DNA of 10,547 nucleotides, from NCBI GenBank assembly GCA_021801545.1, contig JAJYXX010000365.1, positions 1-10,547 on the forward strand, given 5' to 3'. The notes under the pieces are model-generated. The model searched no databases and was not told where the DNA came from. It saw nothing but the letters and a program-made list of their open reading frames with translations. The position numbers and the translations under genes were made by a program. The DNA comes from Chloroflexota bacterium (lineage in GTDB: Bacteria; Chloroflexota; Limnocylindria; Limnocylindrales; CSP1-4). Below are positions 1-5,942 of this stretch, one piece after another. Positions within the stretch are counted from its first letter, which is position 1. Every line of letters starts with the position of its first letter.

Positions 1-1
1 G

Positions 2-838
2 CTGCTCGGCGAATCCGATCGCCCGGTCGCGGGCGTGATCGCGGCCCAGCCGAACTTCCTCGGCCTGCTCGAGCCGATGGCCGAGATCGGCCGCCTGGCC
101 CACGCCGCCGGCGCGCTCTTCGTCGCCGTCGTCGAGCCGGTCTCGCTGGCGGTCCTCGAGCCGCCCGGCGCCTACGGCGCCGACATCGCGGCCGGCGAGG
201 GCCAGCCGCTCGGGATCCCCCTCGGCTACGGCGGGCCGTACCTCGGCCTCCTGGCGACAACCGAGGCGCTCGTCCGCCAGATTCCCGGCCGCCTGATCGG
301 GATGACGACCGACCTCGACGGCAAGCGTGCGTTCGTCATGACGCTCCGCGCCCGCGAGCAGGACATCCGGCGTGAGAAGGCCGCCAGCAACATCTGCACG
401 AACCAGGCCCTGCTCGCCCTCGCCGCGAGCGTTTACCTCGCCGCGATCGGCCCGCACGGCCTGCGCGACGTGGCAGCGCTCGGGGCGGCACGGGCGGCGG
501 AGCTCGAGGCGGCGCTCGCCGCCGTCGGTGCCCCCCGGATGCACGCCGGGCCGTACCTCAACGAGTTCGTCGTCCGGGTGCCGGACGCGGCGGCCGTCCA
601 TCGACGGCTGCTCGGTCACGGGGTTCTCGCCGGGCTCCCGCTCGCCGAGGCGGAGCCGGGCGACGCCTCGCTCGCCGACGGGCTGCTCGTCTGCGCGACC
701 GAGGTGACGACGAGCGAGGAGGTCGGCCTCTTCGCCTGGGCGCTCGGCGAGGAGCTCGGCAGGGGTGCCGGCGCGGACGCCGGCACTGGCGCCGGCGTCG
801 GGGAACCGGTCGGCGCGGCTGCCGGAGGTGTCCGATGA
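2..838 (+). CDS. gcvPA: Glycine dehydrogenase (decarboxylating) subunit 1, 5'-truncated by window edge
   Basis: This is the C-terminal 278 residues of the alpha subunit of the two-subunit P-protein. With GcvPB it decarboxylates glycine and passes the aminomethyl group to lipoyl-GcvH in the cytoplasm. Family hallmarks are visible: QPNFLG near the start, the Gly-rich stretch GEGQPLGIPLGYGGPYLG, then GRLIGMTTDLDGKRAFVMTL and EQDIRREKAASNICTNQA. In the family the last motif lies near residue 315, so about 195 N-terminal residues lie outside the window. The frame is open from base 2; an in-frame GTG at 35 is internal, not the start. As expected for this subunit, no PLP lysine motif is seen. After the conserved domain comes a Gly/Ala-rich tail of about 26 residues that looks non-conserved. 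The TGA stop overlaps the gcvPB start in ATGA, which suggests translational coupling. Identity is secure. Confidence 0.95.
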   Translation: MLGESDRPVAGVIAAQPNFLGLLEPMAEIGRLAHAAGALFVAVVEPVSLAVLEPPGAYGADIAAGEGQPLGIPLGYGGPYLGLLATTEALVRQIPGRLIGMTTDLDGKRAFVMTLRAREQDIRREKAASNICTNQALLALAASVYLAAIGPHGLRDVAALGAARAAELEAALAAVGAPRMHAGPYLNEFVVRVPDAAAVHRRLLGHGVLAGLPLAEAEPGDASLADGLLVCATEVTTSEEVGLFAWALGEELGRGAGADAGTGAGVGEPVGAAAGGVR

Positions 839-2334
839 GCGTCGTCGGTGAACGGCTCCAGCCCACAATCTTCGAACGCTCGCGTCCCGGCCGCGGCGAC
901 GGCAAGATCCCGCATCCGCCGAAGGACGCCCTGGCACGGATCCCGGCCGGCCAGCGCCGGTCGCGGCCGGCGGCCCTGCCCGAGCTGAACGAGCCCGAGG
1001 TCGTGCGCCACTACGTCAACCTCGGTCAGCTCAACTACGCGGTCGACAGCGGGTTCTATCCGCTCGGCTCGTGCACGATGAAATGGAACCCGAAGCTCAA
1101 CGAATGGGCGGCCCGCCTGCCCGGGTTCGCCAACCTCCACCCGCTCGCCCCTGACGAGGTCGCCCAGGGTACGCTCCAGCTGCTCTGGGAGCTCCAGGAA
1201 GCGCTGGCCGAGATCGGCGGCATGCGGGCAGTCACCCTCCAGCCGGCGGCGGGTGCCCAGGGTGAGCTGACCGGCATCCTCATGGTGCGCGCCTACCATC
1301 GCAGCCGCGGCGATCTCGAGCGATCCGAGGTGCTCGTGCCCGACTCGTCGCACGGCACGAACCCGGCCACCGCCTCGATGGCCGGCTTCCGAACGGTCAC
1401 CGTCCCGTCGGCCGCCGACGGAGGCGTCGATCTCGACGCGTTCCGCGCGGCGCTCGGGCCCCGAACGGCCGCGGTCATGATCACGAACCCCTCGACCCTC
1501 GGCCTCTTCGAGCGTCGGATCGGGGAGCTGCTCGCGGACATCCATGCGGTTGGCGCCCTGGCCTACATGGACGGCGCGAACCTGAACGCGATCATGGGCC
1601 GCTTCAAGCCCGGCGAGGCGGGCTTCGATGTCATGCACTTCAACGTGCACAAGACGTTCAGCACGCCGCACGGCGGCGGCGGCCCCGGCGCCGGACCGGT
1701 CGGGGTGGGGGAGACGCTCCTGCCGTTCCTGCCGGGCCCGCGCGTCCTGCGCGAGCCCGATGGCCGGCTGCGGCTCGAGCGCCCCGGCGAGCGCCCGACG
1801 AGCATCGGGCGGATGCGCAGCTTCGTCGGCAACAGCGGCGTCCTCGTCCGCGCCTACGCCTACATCCGCGCCCACGGCGCGTCCGGGCTGCGCGAGGTGA
1901 GCGACGACGCGGTCCTGGCCGCGAACTACCTGAAGCACCGGCTGGCCGGGACGTACGACATCCCGTACGACCGGTCGTGCAAGCACGAGTTCGTGGCGGC
2001 GGCCCAGACGATCAAGAAGGAGACGGGGATCCGGACGCTCGACGTCGCGAAGCGGCTGATCGACTACGGCTTCCATCCGCCGACGATCTACTTCCCGCTG
2101 ATCGTCGAGGAGGCGATGCTGATCGAGCCAACCGAGACCGAGTCGCTCGAGACGCTCGACGCGTTCGCCGACGCGCTGATCGCGATCGCCGCCGAGGCGC
2201 ACGCGACCCCCGAGCTCGTCCACGACGCCCCGCACACGGCGCCCGTCCGCCGGCTCGACGAGGCGGCCGCCGCCCGCCAGCCGAACCTTCGCTGGCGTCC
2301 CATGACCGGAGCGGAGACGCCGTGCCCTGACTGA
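835..2334 (+). CDS. gcvPB: Glycine dehydrogenase (decarboxylating) subunit 2 (PLP-binding)
   Basis: Complete 499-residue beta subunit of the split P-protein, which binds PLP and, with GcvPA, carries out glycine decarboxylation in the glycine cleavage system. It is a fold-type I PLP enzyme. Visible motifs are YPLGSCTMKWNPK (from about residue 75), DSSHGTNPATASMAGF (170-185), YMDGANLNA with the likely cofactor-ring aspartate Asp246, and NVHKTFSTPHGGGGPG, in which Lys273 is the expected Schiff-base lysine. The C-terminal part has KHEFV and GFHPPTIYFPLIVEEAMLIEPTE, also typical. The length fits the family (about 480-500). The ATG at 835 overlaps the gcvPA stop by four bases, and the N-terminus matches the usual family start, so the start is well supported. 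No gcvT, gcvH or lpd follows; these would have to lie upstream or elsewhere. No frameshift or missing key residue was seen. Confidence 0.97.
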   Translation: MSVVGERLQPTIFERSRPGRGDGKIPHPPKDALARIPAGQRRSRPAALPELNEPEVVRHYVNLGQLNYAVDSGFYPLGSCTMKWNPKLNEWAARLPGFANLHPLAPDEVAQGTLQLLWELQEALAEIGGMRAVTLQPAAGAQGELTGILMVRAYHRSRGDLERSEVLVPDSSHGTNPATASMAGFRTVTVPSAADGGVDLDAFRAALGPRTAAVMITNPSTLGLFERRIGELLADIHAVGALAYMDGANLNAIMGRFKPGEAGFDVMHFNVHKTFSTPHGGGGPGAGPVGVGETLLPFLPGPRVLREPDGRLRLERPGERPTSIGRMRSFVGNSGVLVRAYAYIRAHGASGLREVSDDAVLAANYLKHRLAGTYDIPYDRSCKHEFVAAAQTIKKETGIRTLDVAKRLIDYGFHPPTIYFPLIVEEAMLIEPTETESLETLDAFADALIAIAAEAHATPELVHDAPHTAPVRRLDEAAAARQPNLRWRPMTGAETPCPD

Positions 2335-2347
2335 GGGGAGCACGCTG

Positions 2348-2452
2348 ATGCAGGTGGCGCAGGTCTGTGCGCCGACGCCGACGCGGGGAGCTGGCGACGA
2401 GGCCGGCCGTCTCCGGTTGAACCTTTCGCCGGCCGCGGGCGTATTGTGTTGA
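2348..2452 (+). CDS. Possible 34-residue small ORF between gcvPB and the sigma factor
   Basis: An ATG at 2348 lies 7 bases after GGGGAG (2335-2340), a good ribosome-binding spacing, and opens a 34-codon frame ending in TGA at 2450-2452. That stop overlaps an in-frame ATG of the sigma-factor frame (TGATG). The arrangement would let translation pass from gcvPB through this ORF into the sigma gene. The peptide starts MQVAQVCAPTPTRGAGDEAG, has no membrane segment or domain I recognise, and ends in Cys. Its 3' part covers the proposed sigma-gene promoter, which argues against it. In DNA this GC-rich, open frames of this length are common by chance. I regard it as a candidate leader or coupling peptide only. 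Confidence 0.2.
   Translation: MQVAQVCAPTPTRGAGDEAGRLRLNLSPAAGVLC
2417..2447 (+). promoter_or_regulatory. Candidate promoter of the sigma/anti-sigma operon
   Basis: TTGAAC at 2417-2422 and TATTGT at 2442-2447 resemble -35 and -10 elements, though a 19-base spacer is long for the housekeeping sigma. Read instead as an ECF-type promoter, GAAC (2419-2422) and CGTA (2440-2443) are 17 bases apart, the usual GAAC/CGT form recognised by many ECF factors. That would fit autoregulation of the downstream sigma gene. Transcription would begin near 2452-2455, either almost at the ATG at 2452 (leaderless) or giving a roughly 50-base leader before the ATG at 2503. This is inferred from motifs only. Confidence 0.4.
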
Positions 2453-2502
2453 TGAAGCGCGCAGCCTGCGTCTCCGGCGAAAGGAGTGCGACGGCCATCG
2501 AC

Positions 2503-3138
2503 ATGGCGTCGGCGGCGACTGAGGGTCAGTGTTTTGACGCGGAGCTCATCCGCCGCCTTCAGGCGGACGAGCTCGATGCGTTCGAGCAGTTCTTCGAGCG
2601 CTATCGAACGCTCATCTATCGGACCGCGTACGGGTTGACCGGTGACCATGGCGCGGCCGAGGAGATCCTCCAGGATACGTTCGTGCGCGCCTACCGCCAC
2701 CGGGCGAGCCTGCGGCCGGACGTCTCGCCGGTGCCCTGGCTCCATCGCGTCGCGCTCAACCTGTGCTACTCGCGACTCGGGCGCCGGCGTCTCCAGGCCG
2801 GCCCGATCGGGGCGGCGGAGGTGGCGACGCTGCGCGACGGCTCGGTCGAGCCGGCCGAATGGGCCGAGCGCGAGGAGCTGCGCCGGGCGGTTCGGGACGG
2901 GATCGCGGCCCTGCCGCACAAGCACCAGAGCGTCGTCGTTCTCTACTATCTCCACGGCCTGTCGCTCCAGGAGACGTCGGCGGTCCTGGGCATCCGTCTC
3001 GGCACGGTGAAGTCGCGGCTCCACTATGCGCTCGAGACCTTGCGACTCCGTCTCGCGCCGTCAGGGCAGCCGACCGAGACCCTCCGGCCGATCCGCGCGG
3101 CGGAGGTCGGGGTGAAAGTGAGGGCGGGAACGCGATGA
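2503..3138 (+). CDS. ECF-family RNA polymerase sigma factor
   Basis: A sigma-70 family factor of the extracytoplasmic function type, which directs RNA polymerase to a small regulon when released by its anti-sigma factor. From ATG 2503 it has 211 residues. Region 2 spans about residues 22-93, with DAFEQFFERYRTLIYRTAYG, the AEEILQDTFVRAYRH core helix and PWLHRVALNLCYSRLGRRR. Region 4 spans about 137-184, with ALPHKHQSVVVLYYLHGLS and the helix-turn-helix ETSAVLGIRLGTVKSRLHYA. There is no region 1.1 or 3, as expected. The start is uncertain. AAGGAG at 2481-2486 is 16 bases from ATG 2503, longer than ideal. Alternatives are ATG 2452 (228 residues, possibly leaderless or coupled to the small ORF) and GTG 2446; the added N-terminal residues look unlike the family. 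The stop overlaps the next start (ATGA), which encodes the apparent cognate anti-sigma factor. The ECF subgroup and inducing signal are not deducible. Confidence 0.92.
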   Translation: MASAATEGQCFDAELIRRLQADELDAFEQFFERYRTLIYRTAYGLTGDHGAAEEILQDTFVRAYRHRASLRPDVSPVPWLHRVALNLCYSRLGRRRLQAGPIGAAEVATLRDGSVEPAEWAEREELRRAVRDGIAALPHKHQSVVVLYYLHGLSLQETSAVLGIRLGTVKSRLHYALETLRLRLAPSGQPTETLRPIRAAEVGVKVRAGTR

Positions 3139-3728
3139 TCGGCCGCCGGCGTCCGGCGTGCGCCCGGCATCGGGCGGTCCTCCTCGACCTCGTCGACCGT
3201 CAGGAGCCGAGTCCGGCCACGGACGATGCGCTTGCCCACCTCGATCGCTGTCGCGCCTGCGAGGCCGAGCTCGTCGAGGTCAGCCTGACGAGCCTGGCGC
3301 TCCGCCGACTGTGGGTCGATGCGCGCGCCGTCCAGCCGCCCGAGCAGGCGTGGCCGGCGGTGCGGAACCGGCTCGGACGCCCGGCCGCGCCTGCCTGGCG
3401 CACCCGGGTCCCGATGGCCGGGCTCGTCGTCGGCGCCGCCCTCGTCGCGCTCGTCCTCGGGCCGTCGCTGGCCTGGACGTGGCCGGTTACGACGTTCGAG
3501 GAGGTGGGGACCAACCCGGTCCTGCTCGTCCAGCGAGCGCGCGAGCGCAGGGCGGCAGATCGGCTGGCCGAGATCCGGTTCATCATGGCCCAGCGTGCCG
3601 GTCCACCGGGCAGCTCGCCGTCCGACCTGCGGGGCGTCGCCCCGCGGCCGGACCCGGACCGCGCCCGCGACACGAGCCAGCCGGCGACGGCACCCGACCC
3701 GGCCCCGCCCGTGATCCGGGCGGAGTGA
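3135..3728 (+). CDS. Membrane-anchored zinc-motif anti-sigma factor
   Basis: A 197-residue protein starting at the ATG that overlaps the sigma-factor stop by four bases, the classic layout of an ECF sigma/anti-sigma pair. The N-terminal cytoplasmic part has the ZAS signature His35-x3-Cys39-x2-Cys42 (HLDRCRAC), which in this family coordinates zinc and sits in the sigma-binding domain. One hydrophobic segment follows at about residues 92-114 (VPMAGLVVGAALVALVLG). The remaining 80 or so residues would be outside the membrane; they include a charged helix-like stretch (QRARERRAADRLAEIRF) and end in a Pro/Asp/Ala-rich tail. Predicted role: sequester the sigma factor at the membrane until a signal triggers release, by conformational change or regulated proteolysis; which one cannot be told. 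The same frame is open upstream to 2763, but that lies inside the sigma gene and is discounted. Confidence 0.85.
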   Translation: MIGRRRPACARHRAVLLDLVDRQEPSPATDDALAHLDRCRACEAELVEVSLTSLALRRLWVDARAVQPPEQAWPAVRNRLGRPAAPAWRTRVPMAGLVVGAALVALVLGPSLAWTWPVTTFEEVGTNPVLLVQRARERRAADRLAEIRFIMAQRAGPPGSSPSDLRGVAPRPDPDRARDTSQPATAPDPAPPVIRAE

Positions 3729-3798
3729 GACAGGCTTGGCCGGTGACACCCGGCTGCGAAGGAGGTGGAGGGCGACAACGAGGTGTGCGCCGGGCGGG

Positions 3799-3828
3799 TT
3801 GACACCGCCGGTCCGGCGTCCGCATAGT
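3799..3828 (+). promoter_or_regulatory. Candidate housekeeping promoter of the ABC importer operon
   Basis: TTGACA at 3799-3804 is a perfect -35 consensus, followed after 18 bases by CATAGT at 3823-3828, four of six matches to the -10. Transcription would start near 3835, giving a leader of about 175 bases before the binding-protein ATG. The spacer holds a 13-base odd palindrome, CGCCGG-T-CCGGCG (3806-3818), which could be an operator but may be chance in GC-rich DNA. Just downstream, ACGTTC is repeated one helical turn apart (3858-3863 and 3868-3873), another possible protein site. It is the best promoter match in the window. Confidence 0.6.
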
Positions 3829-3834
3829 ACCGGC

Positions 3835-4009
3835 AACGCAGCGGCCATCGTTTCTGTACGTTCGAGCACGTTCTTCCCCGACCTTCCCTTGCCGGAGGGC
3901 GGCGTCCGGACCTGAAGCTCCAGCCGTCGGCGGGGAGCGCGCGTGAACGCCAGGTGGCGGGCTGTGGAGTGGGAGTAGCGGGTCTACGACCCCCAGTGGA
4001 GGACCATTG
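3835..4009 (+). other. Structured 5' leader of the importer operon
   Basis: No convincing gene lies here. Several short self-complementary pairs can be read: CCGGA/TCCGG (3892-3896 and 3905-3909), GCTCC/GGAGC (3917-3921 and 3934-3938, enclosing GCC/GGC), CGCC-AGGT-GGCG (3948-3959) and GGGTC-TAC-GACCC (3980-3992). The last ends only five bases before the GGAGGA ribosome-binding site at 3998-4003. This could form a leader that affects translation, but it matches no riboswitch class I can recognise, and short GC hairpins are expected at this base composition. Confidence 0.3.
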
Positions 4010-5791
4010 ATGAGGAAGCGGCTATTTGGGCTGCTCGCGAGCACGGCGATCGTGTTCGCGGCCTGCCAGGGTGCAGCGAGCCCGTCACCATCGGTCTCTG
4101 AGTCGGCACCACCACCGTCCGAGAGCGCAGCGCCATCGCCGTCGGCCGCCGAGGTCGTCGACCTGTTCACCTCGACCTATCCGACCCGCCGCGTGCAGGG
4201 CGTGAAGGGCGGCACGGTGATCATCGGTGACTGGCAGGAAGCCAACCTCTGGAACCCGTACTACCAGGGCCAGGTCATCGAAGCGAACGTGACGAGCGCG
4301 GTCTTCCGCGGCTTCATCACCACGACCGACGACTTCCGGTACGCGACCGACCTGGCGGCCGATCCGGCCCCGACCGTCGCCAACGGCGGCGTCAAGGTGC
4401 CCGGCGACGGTGGTGACGCGATGACCGTCACCTGGACGATGCGCGACGGCCAGGTCTGGTCGGACGGCAAGCCGATCACCTGCGACGACGTCGTCGCCAC
4501 CTGGAAGTGGGTGATGGACAAGGACAACACCGGCCTCTACGGCGGCACGACCGGCTGGGAGGACATCACCGCGATCGACTGCCCGTCGCCGACGAGCGTC
4601 GTCGTCCACTTCAAGAACGTCTACTTCGACTACCTCCCCCTCTTCAGCTGGGTGCTGCCGAAGCACTACATCGAGACGATTCCGGTCAAGGACCAGGTGG
4701 CCGGCAAGGGCTGGTCGAACGCCGACATGCCCAAGGTCCCGGTCTCCGGTCCGTTCAAGTACGGCTCGATCACCCCGGGCCAGGAGCTCCGGCTCGTCCG
4801 GAACGACCTGTACAAGAACCCGATCACCGGTGAGCCGGCCTACCTCGACAGCGTCGTCTTCAAGTGGTACGGCGACGCCGACGCGATGATCGCCGGCTAC
4901 CGGGCCGGCGAGATCGACCAGGCCGGCGACCTGACCGATGGCGACCTGCCCAAGGTCAAGGATCTCGGTGACCAGGTGAAGGCCCAGCCGGCGCTCCTCT
5001 ACGAGTTCTTGCGCCCGAACTGGGGCAGCCCGACGATGAAGGACCCGGCGATGCGCCAGGCCCTCGCCCTCGCGGTCAACAAGGACGAGATCAACACCCG
5101 GATCCTGGCCGGTAATGCGGAGATCGCCTGGACGAACGTCTCGCCCTTCGCCTGGTACTACGTCGAGCCGACGAAGACCGCCTTCGACCTCGAGAAGGCG
5201 AAGTCGATCCTCGATGCGGCCGGCTGGAAGCCGGGCGCCGACGGCGTCCGGGAGAAGGACGGCGTGCGGGCCGACGTCAAGCTCTGTACGACGACCCGTC
5301 AGCAACGCCAGGACACCCTGGCCCTCATCTCCGGCTGGCTCAAGGAGATCGGCGTTGCCTCGACGGTCAACGCCGTCTCACCGGCCGACATCTTTGGCTC
5401 GTACAATGAGAGCACGGACCAGACCCCGTGCAACCTCTCACGCCACAACTTCGGCGTGGCCGAGCACGCCTTCTCGGTGCCGCTCAGCCCACAGTCGAAC
5501 TACCCCGTCTACCACTCGGGCCAGGAGGCACCGAAGGGCCAGAACGATGCCCAGATCAACGATCCGGACATCGACCGCGTCCTCGATGAGCTGAAGGGCA
5601 CCGTCGACTTCGCCAAGGCGAAGGAGCTGATGGCCGAGTTCCAGAAGCTCTACGTCGAGAAGGTCGTCGAGGTACCGCTCTACTTCCGCAAGGACGTCAA
5701 CCTCGTCAGCACGAAGATCGGCAACTGGACCGGCAACCCGACCTCCACCGGCTACACCTGGAACGTCGGAGACTGGTTCATCAAGCCCTAG
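4010..5791 (+). CDS. Family 5 extracellular solute-binding lipoprotein of a peptide-type ABC importer
   Basis: Substrate-binding protein (SBP_bac_5 / DppA-OppA type) that captures the ligand outside the membrane and delivers it to the permeases encoded downstream. It has 593 residues, somewhat longer than typical. The N-terminus is a lipoprotein signal peptide: MRKR, a hydrophobic core and the lipobox-like VFAAC with Cys19; Phe at -3 is unusual but tolerated. Residues 20-46 form a Ser/Pro/Ala-rich linker. The binding domain follows, with family traits such as DPAMRQALALAVNKDEI and FDLEKAKSILDAAGWKPGADG. Besides Cys19 there are cysteines at about 158, 191, 426 and 474, whose spacing would allow two disulfides (inference). 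The start is ATG 4010, six bases after GGAGGA; a TTG three bases earlier is less likely. A promoter and structured leader precede it, and a hairpin follows before the permeases, so it is probably the most expressed gene of the operon. The ligand cannot be deduced. Confidence 0.93.
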   Translation: MRKRLFGLLASTAIVFAACQGAASPSPSVSESAPPPSESAAPSPSAAEVVDLFTSTYPTRRVQGVKGGTVIIGDWQEANLWNPYYQGQVIEANVTSAVFRGFITTTDDFRYATDLAADPAPTVANGGVKVPGDGGDAMTVTWTMRDGQVWSDGKPITCDDVVATWKWVMDKDNTGLYGGTTGWEDITAIDCPSPTSVVVHFKNVYFDYLPLFSWVLPKHYIETIPVKDQVAGKGWSNADMPKVPVSGPFKYGSITPGQELRLVRNDLYKNPITGEPAYLDSVVFKWYGDADAMIAGYRAGEIDQAGDLTDGDLPKVKDLGDQVKAQPALLYEFLRPNWGSPTMKDPAMRQALALAVNKDEINTRILAGNAEIAWTNVSPFAWYYVEPTKTAFDLEKAKSILDAAGWKPGADGVREKDGVRADVKLCTTTRQQRQDTLALISGWLKEIGVASTVNAVSPADIFGSYNESTDQTPCNLSRHNFGVAEHAFSVPLSPQSNYPVYHSGQEAPKGQNDAQINDPDIDRVLDELKGTVDFAKAKELMAEFQKLYVEKVVEVPLYFRKDVNLVSTKIGNWTGNPTSTGYTWNVGDWFIKP

Positions 5792-5805
5792 CGAGCAACC
5801 GCTCG
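5792..5805 (+). repeat. Small hairpin directly after the binding-protein stop
   Basis: CGAGC (5792-5796) and GCTCG (5801-5805) form a 5-bp stem around the loop AACC, beginning right after the stop codon. It is weak alone, but it lies 19 bases upstream of the much stronger 11-bp hairpin and may add to 3'-end structure of the binding-protein message. Confidence 0.3.
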
Positions 5806-5824
5806 ACAGCGTCCCTCGCGTGAC

Positions 5825-5859
5825 CAGAGGGCCCGTGGCGCACCGCCCCGGGCCCTCTG
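5825..5859 (+). terminator. Intercistronic hairpin between binding protein and permeases
   Basis: CAGAGGGCCCG (5825-5835) and CGGGCCCTCTG (5849-5859) are perfectly complementary, giving an 11-bp GC-rich stem with a 13-base loop. The following bases (TCATGACC) hold no U tract, so it is not a standard intrinsic terminator. In other binding-protein importer operons, structures at this position partially terminate transcription or protect the upstream message from 3' exonucleases, raising the binding protein over the permeases. That role is inferred here from position and stem quality. Confidence 0.65.
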
Positions 5860-5900
5860 TCATGACCCGGATCCACCGTTGGCCGTATCCTTCCGGCGTC

Positions 5901-5916
5901 GCGGTCCCGGGACCGC
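5901..5916. promoter_or_regulatory. 16-bp perfect palindrome upstream of the first permease
   Basis: GCGGTCCC joins directly to its reverse complement GGGACCGC, centred between 5908 and 5909 and ending 26 bases before the permease GTG. With no loop it would be poor as an RNA hairpin, so a dimeric DNA-binding site is the more natural reading. I see no good -35/-10 pair nearby, and one such palindrome per 10 kb is not very unlikely at this GC content. Confidence 0.25.
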
Positions 5917-5942
5917 TCTTCCAGCCACGAGGTTAGCGGGAC

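Noticed and set aside
2335..2502. Glycine riboswitch or other known RNA near the glycine cleavage genes
   Set aside because: Glycine riboswitches sit upstream of gcv operons, which is outside the window. The gap after gcvPB shows no such architecture that I can recognise.
616..3024. Minus-strand open frame of 802 codons covering gcvPB and the start of the sigma gene
   Set aside because: It lies antisense to two secure genes, is very rich in Arg, Asp and Glu with no domain, and crosses gene borders. It is the usual mirror frame of high-GC coding DNA.
2763..3134. Upstream extension of the anti-sigma frame into the sigma gene
   Set aside because: The frame is open, but its translation there is Arg/Gly-rich noise; the ATGA start at 3135 fits both family length and operon layout.
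4085..5305. Minus-strand open frame of 406 codons antisense to the binding-protein gene
   Set aside because: Its composition is skewed to Arg, Asp, Val and Leu with no motif, and the + strand protein is clearly real.
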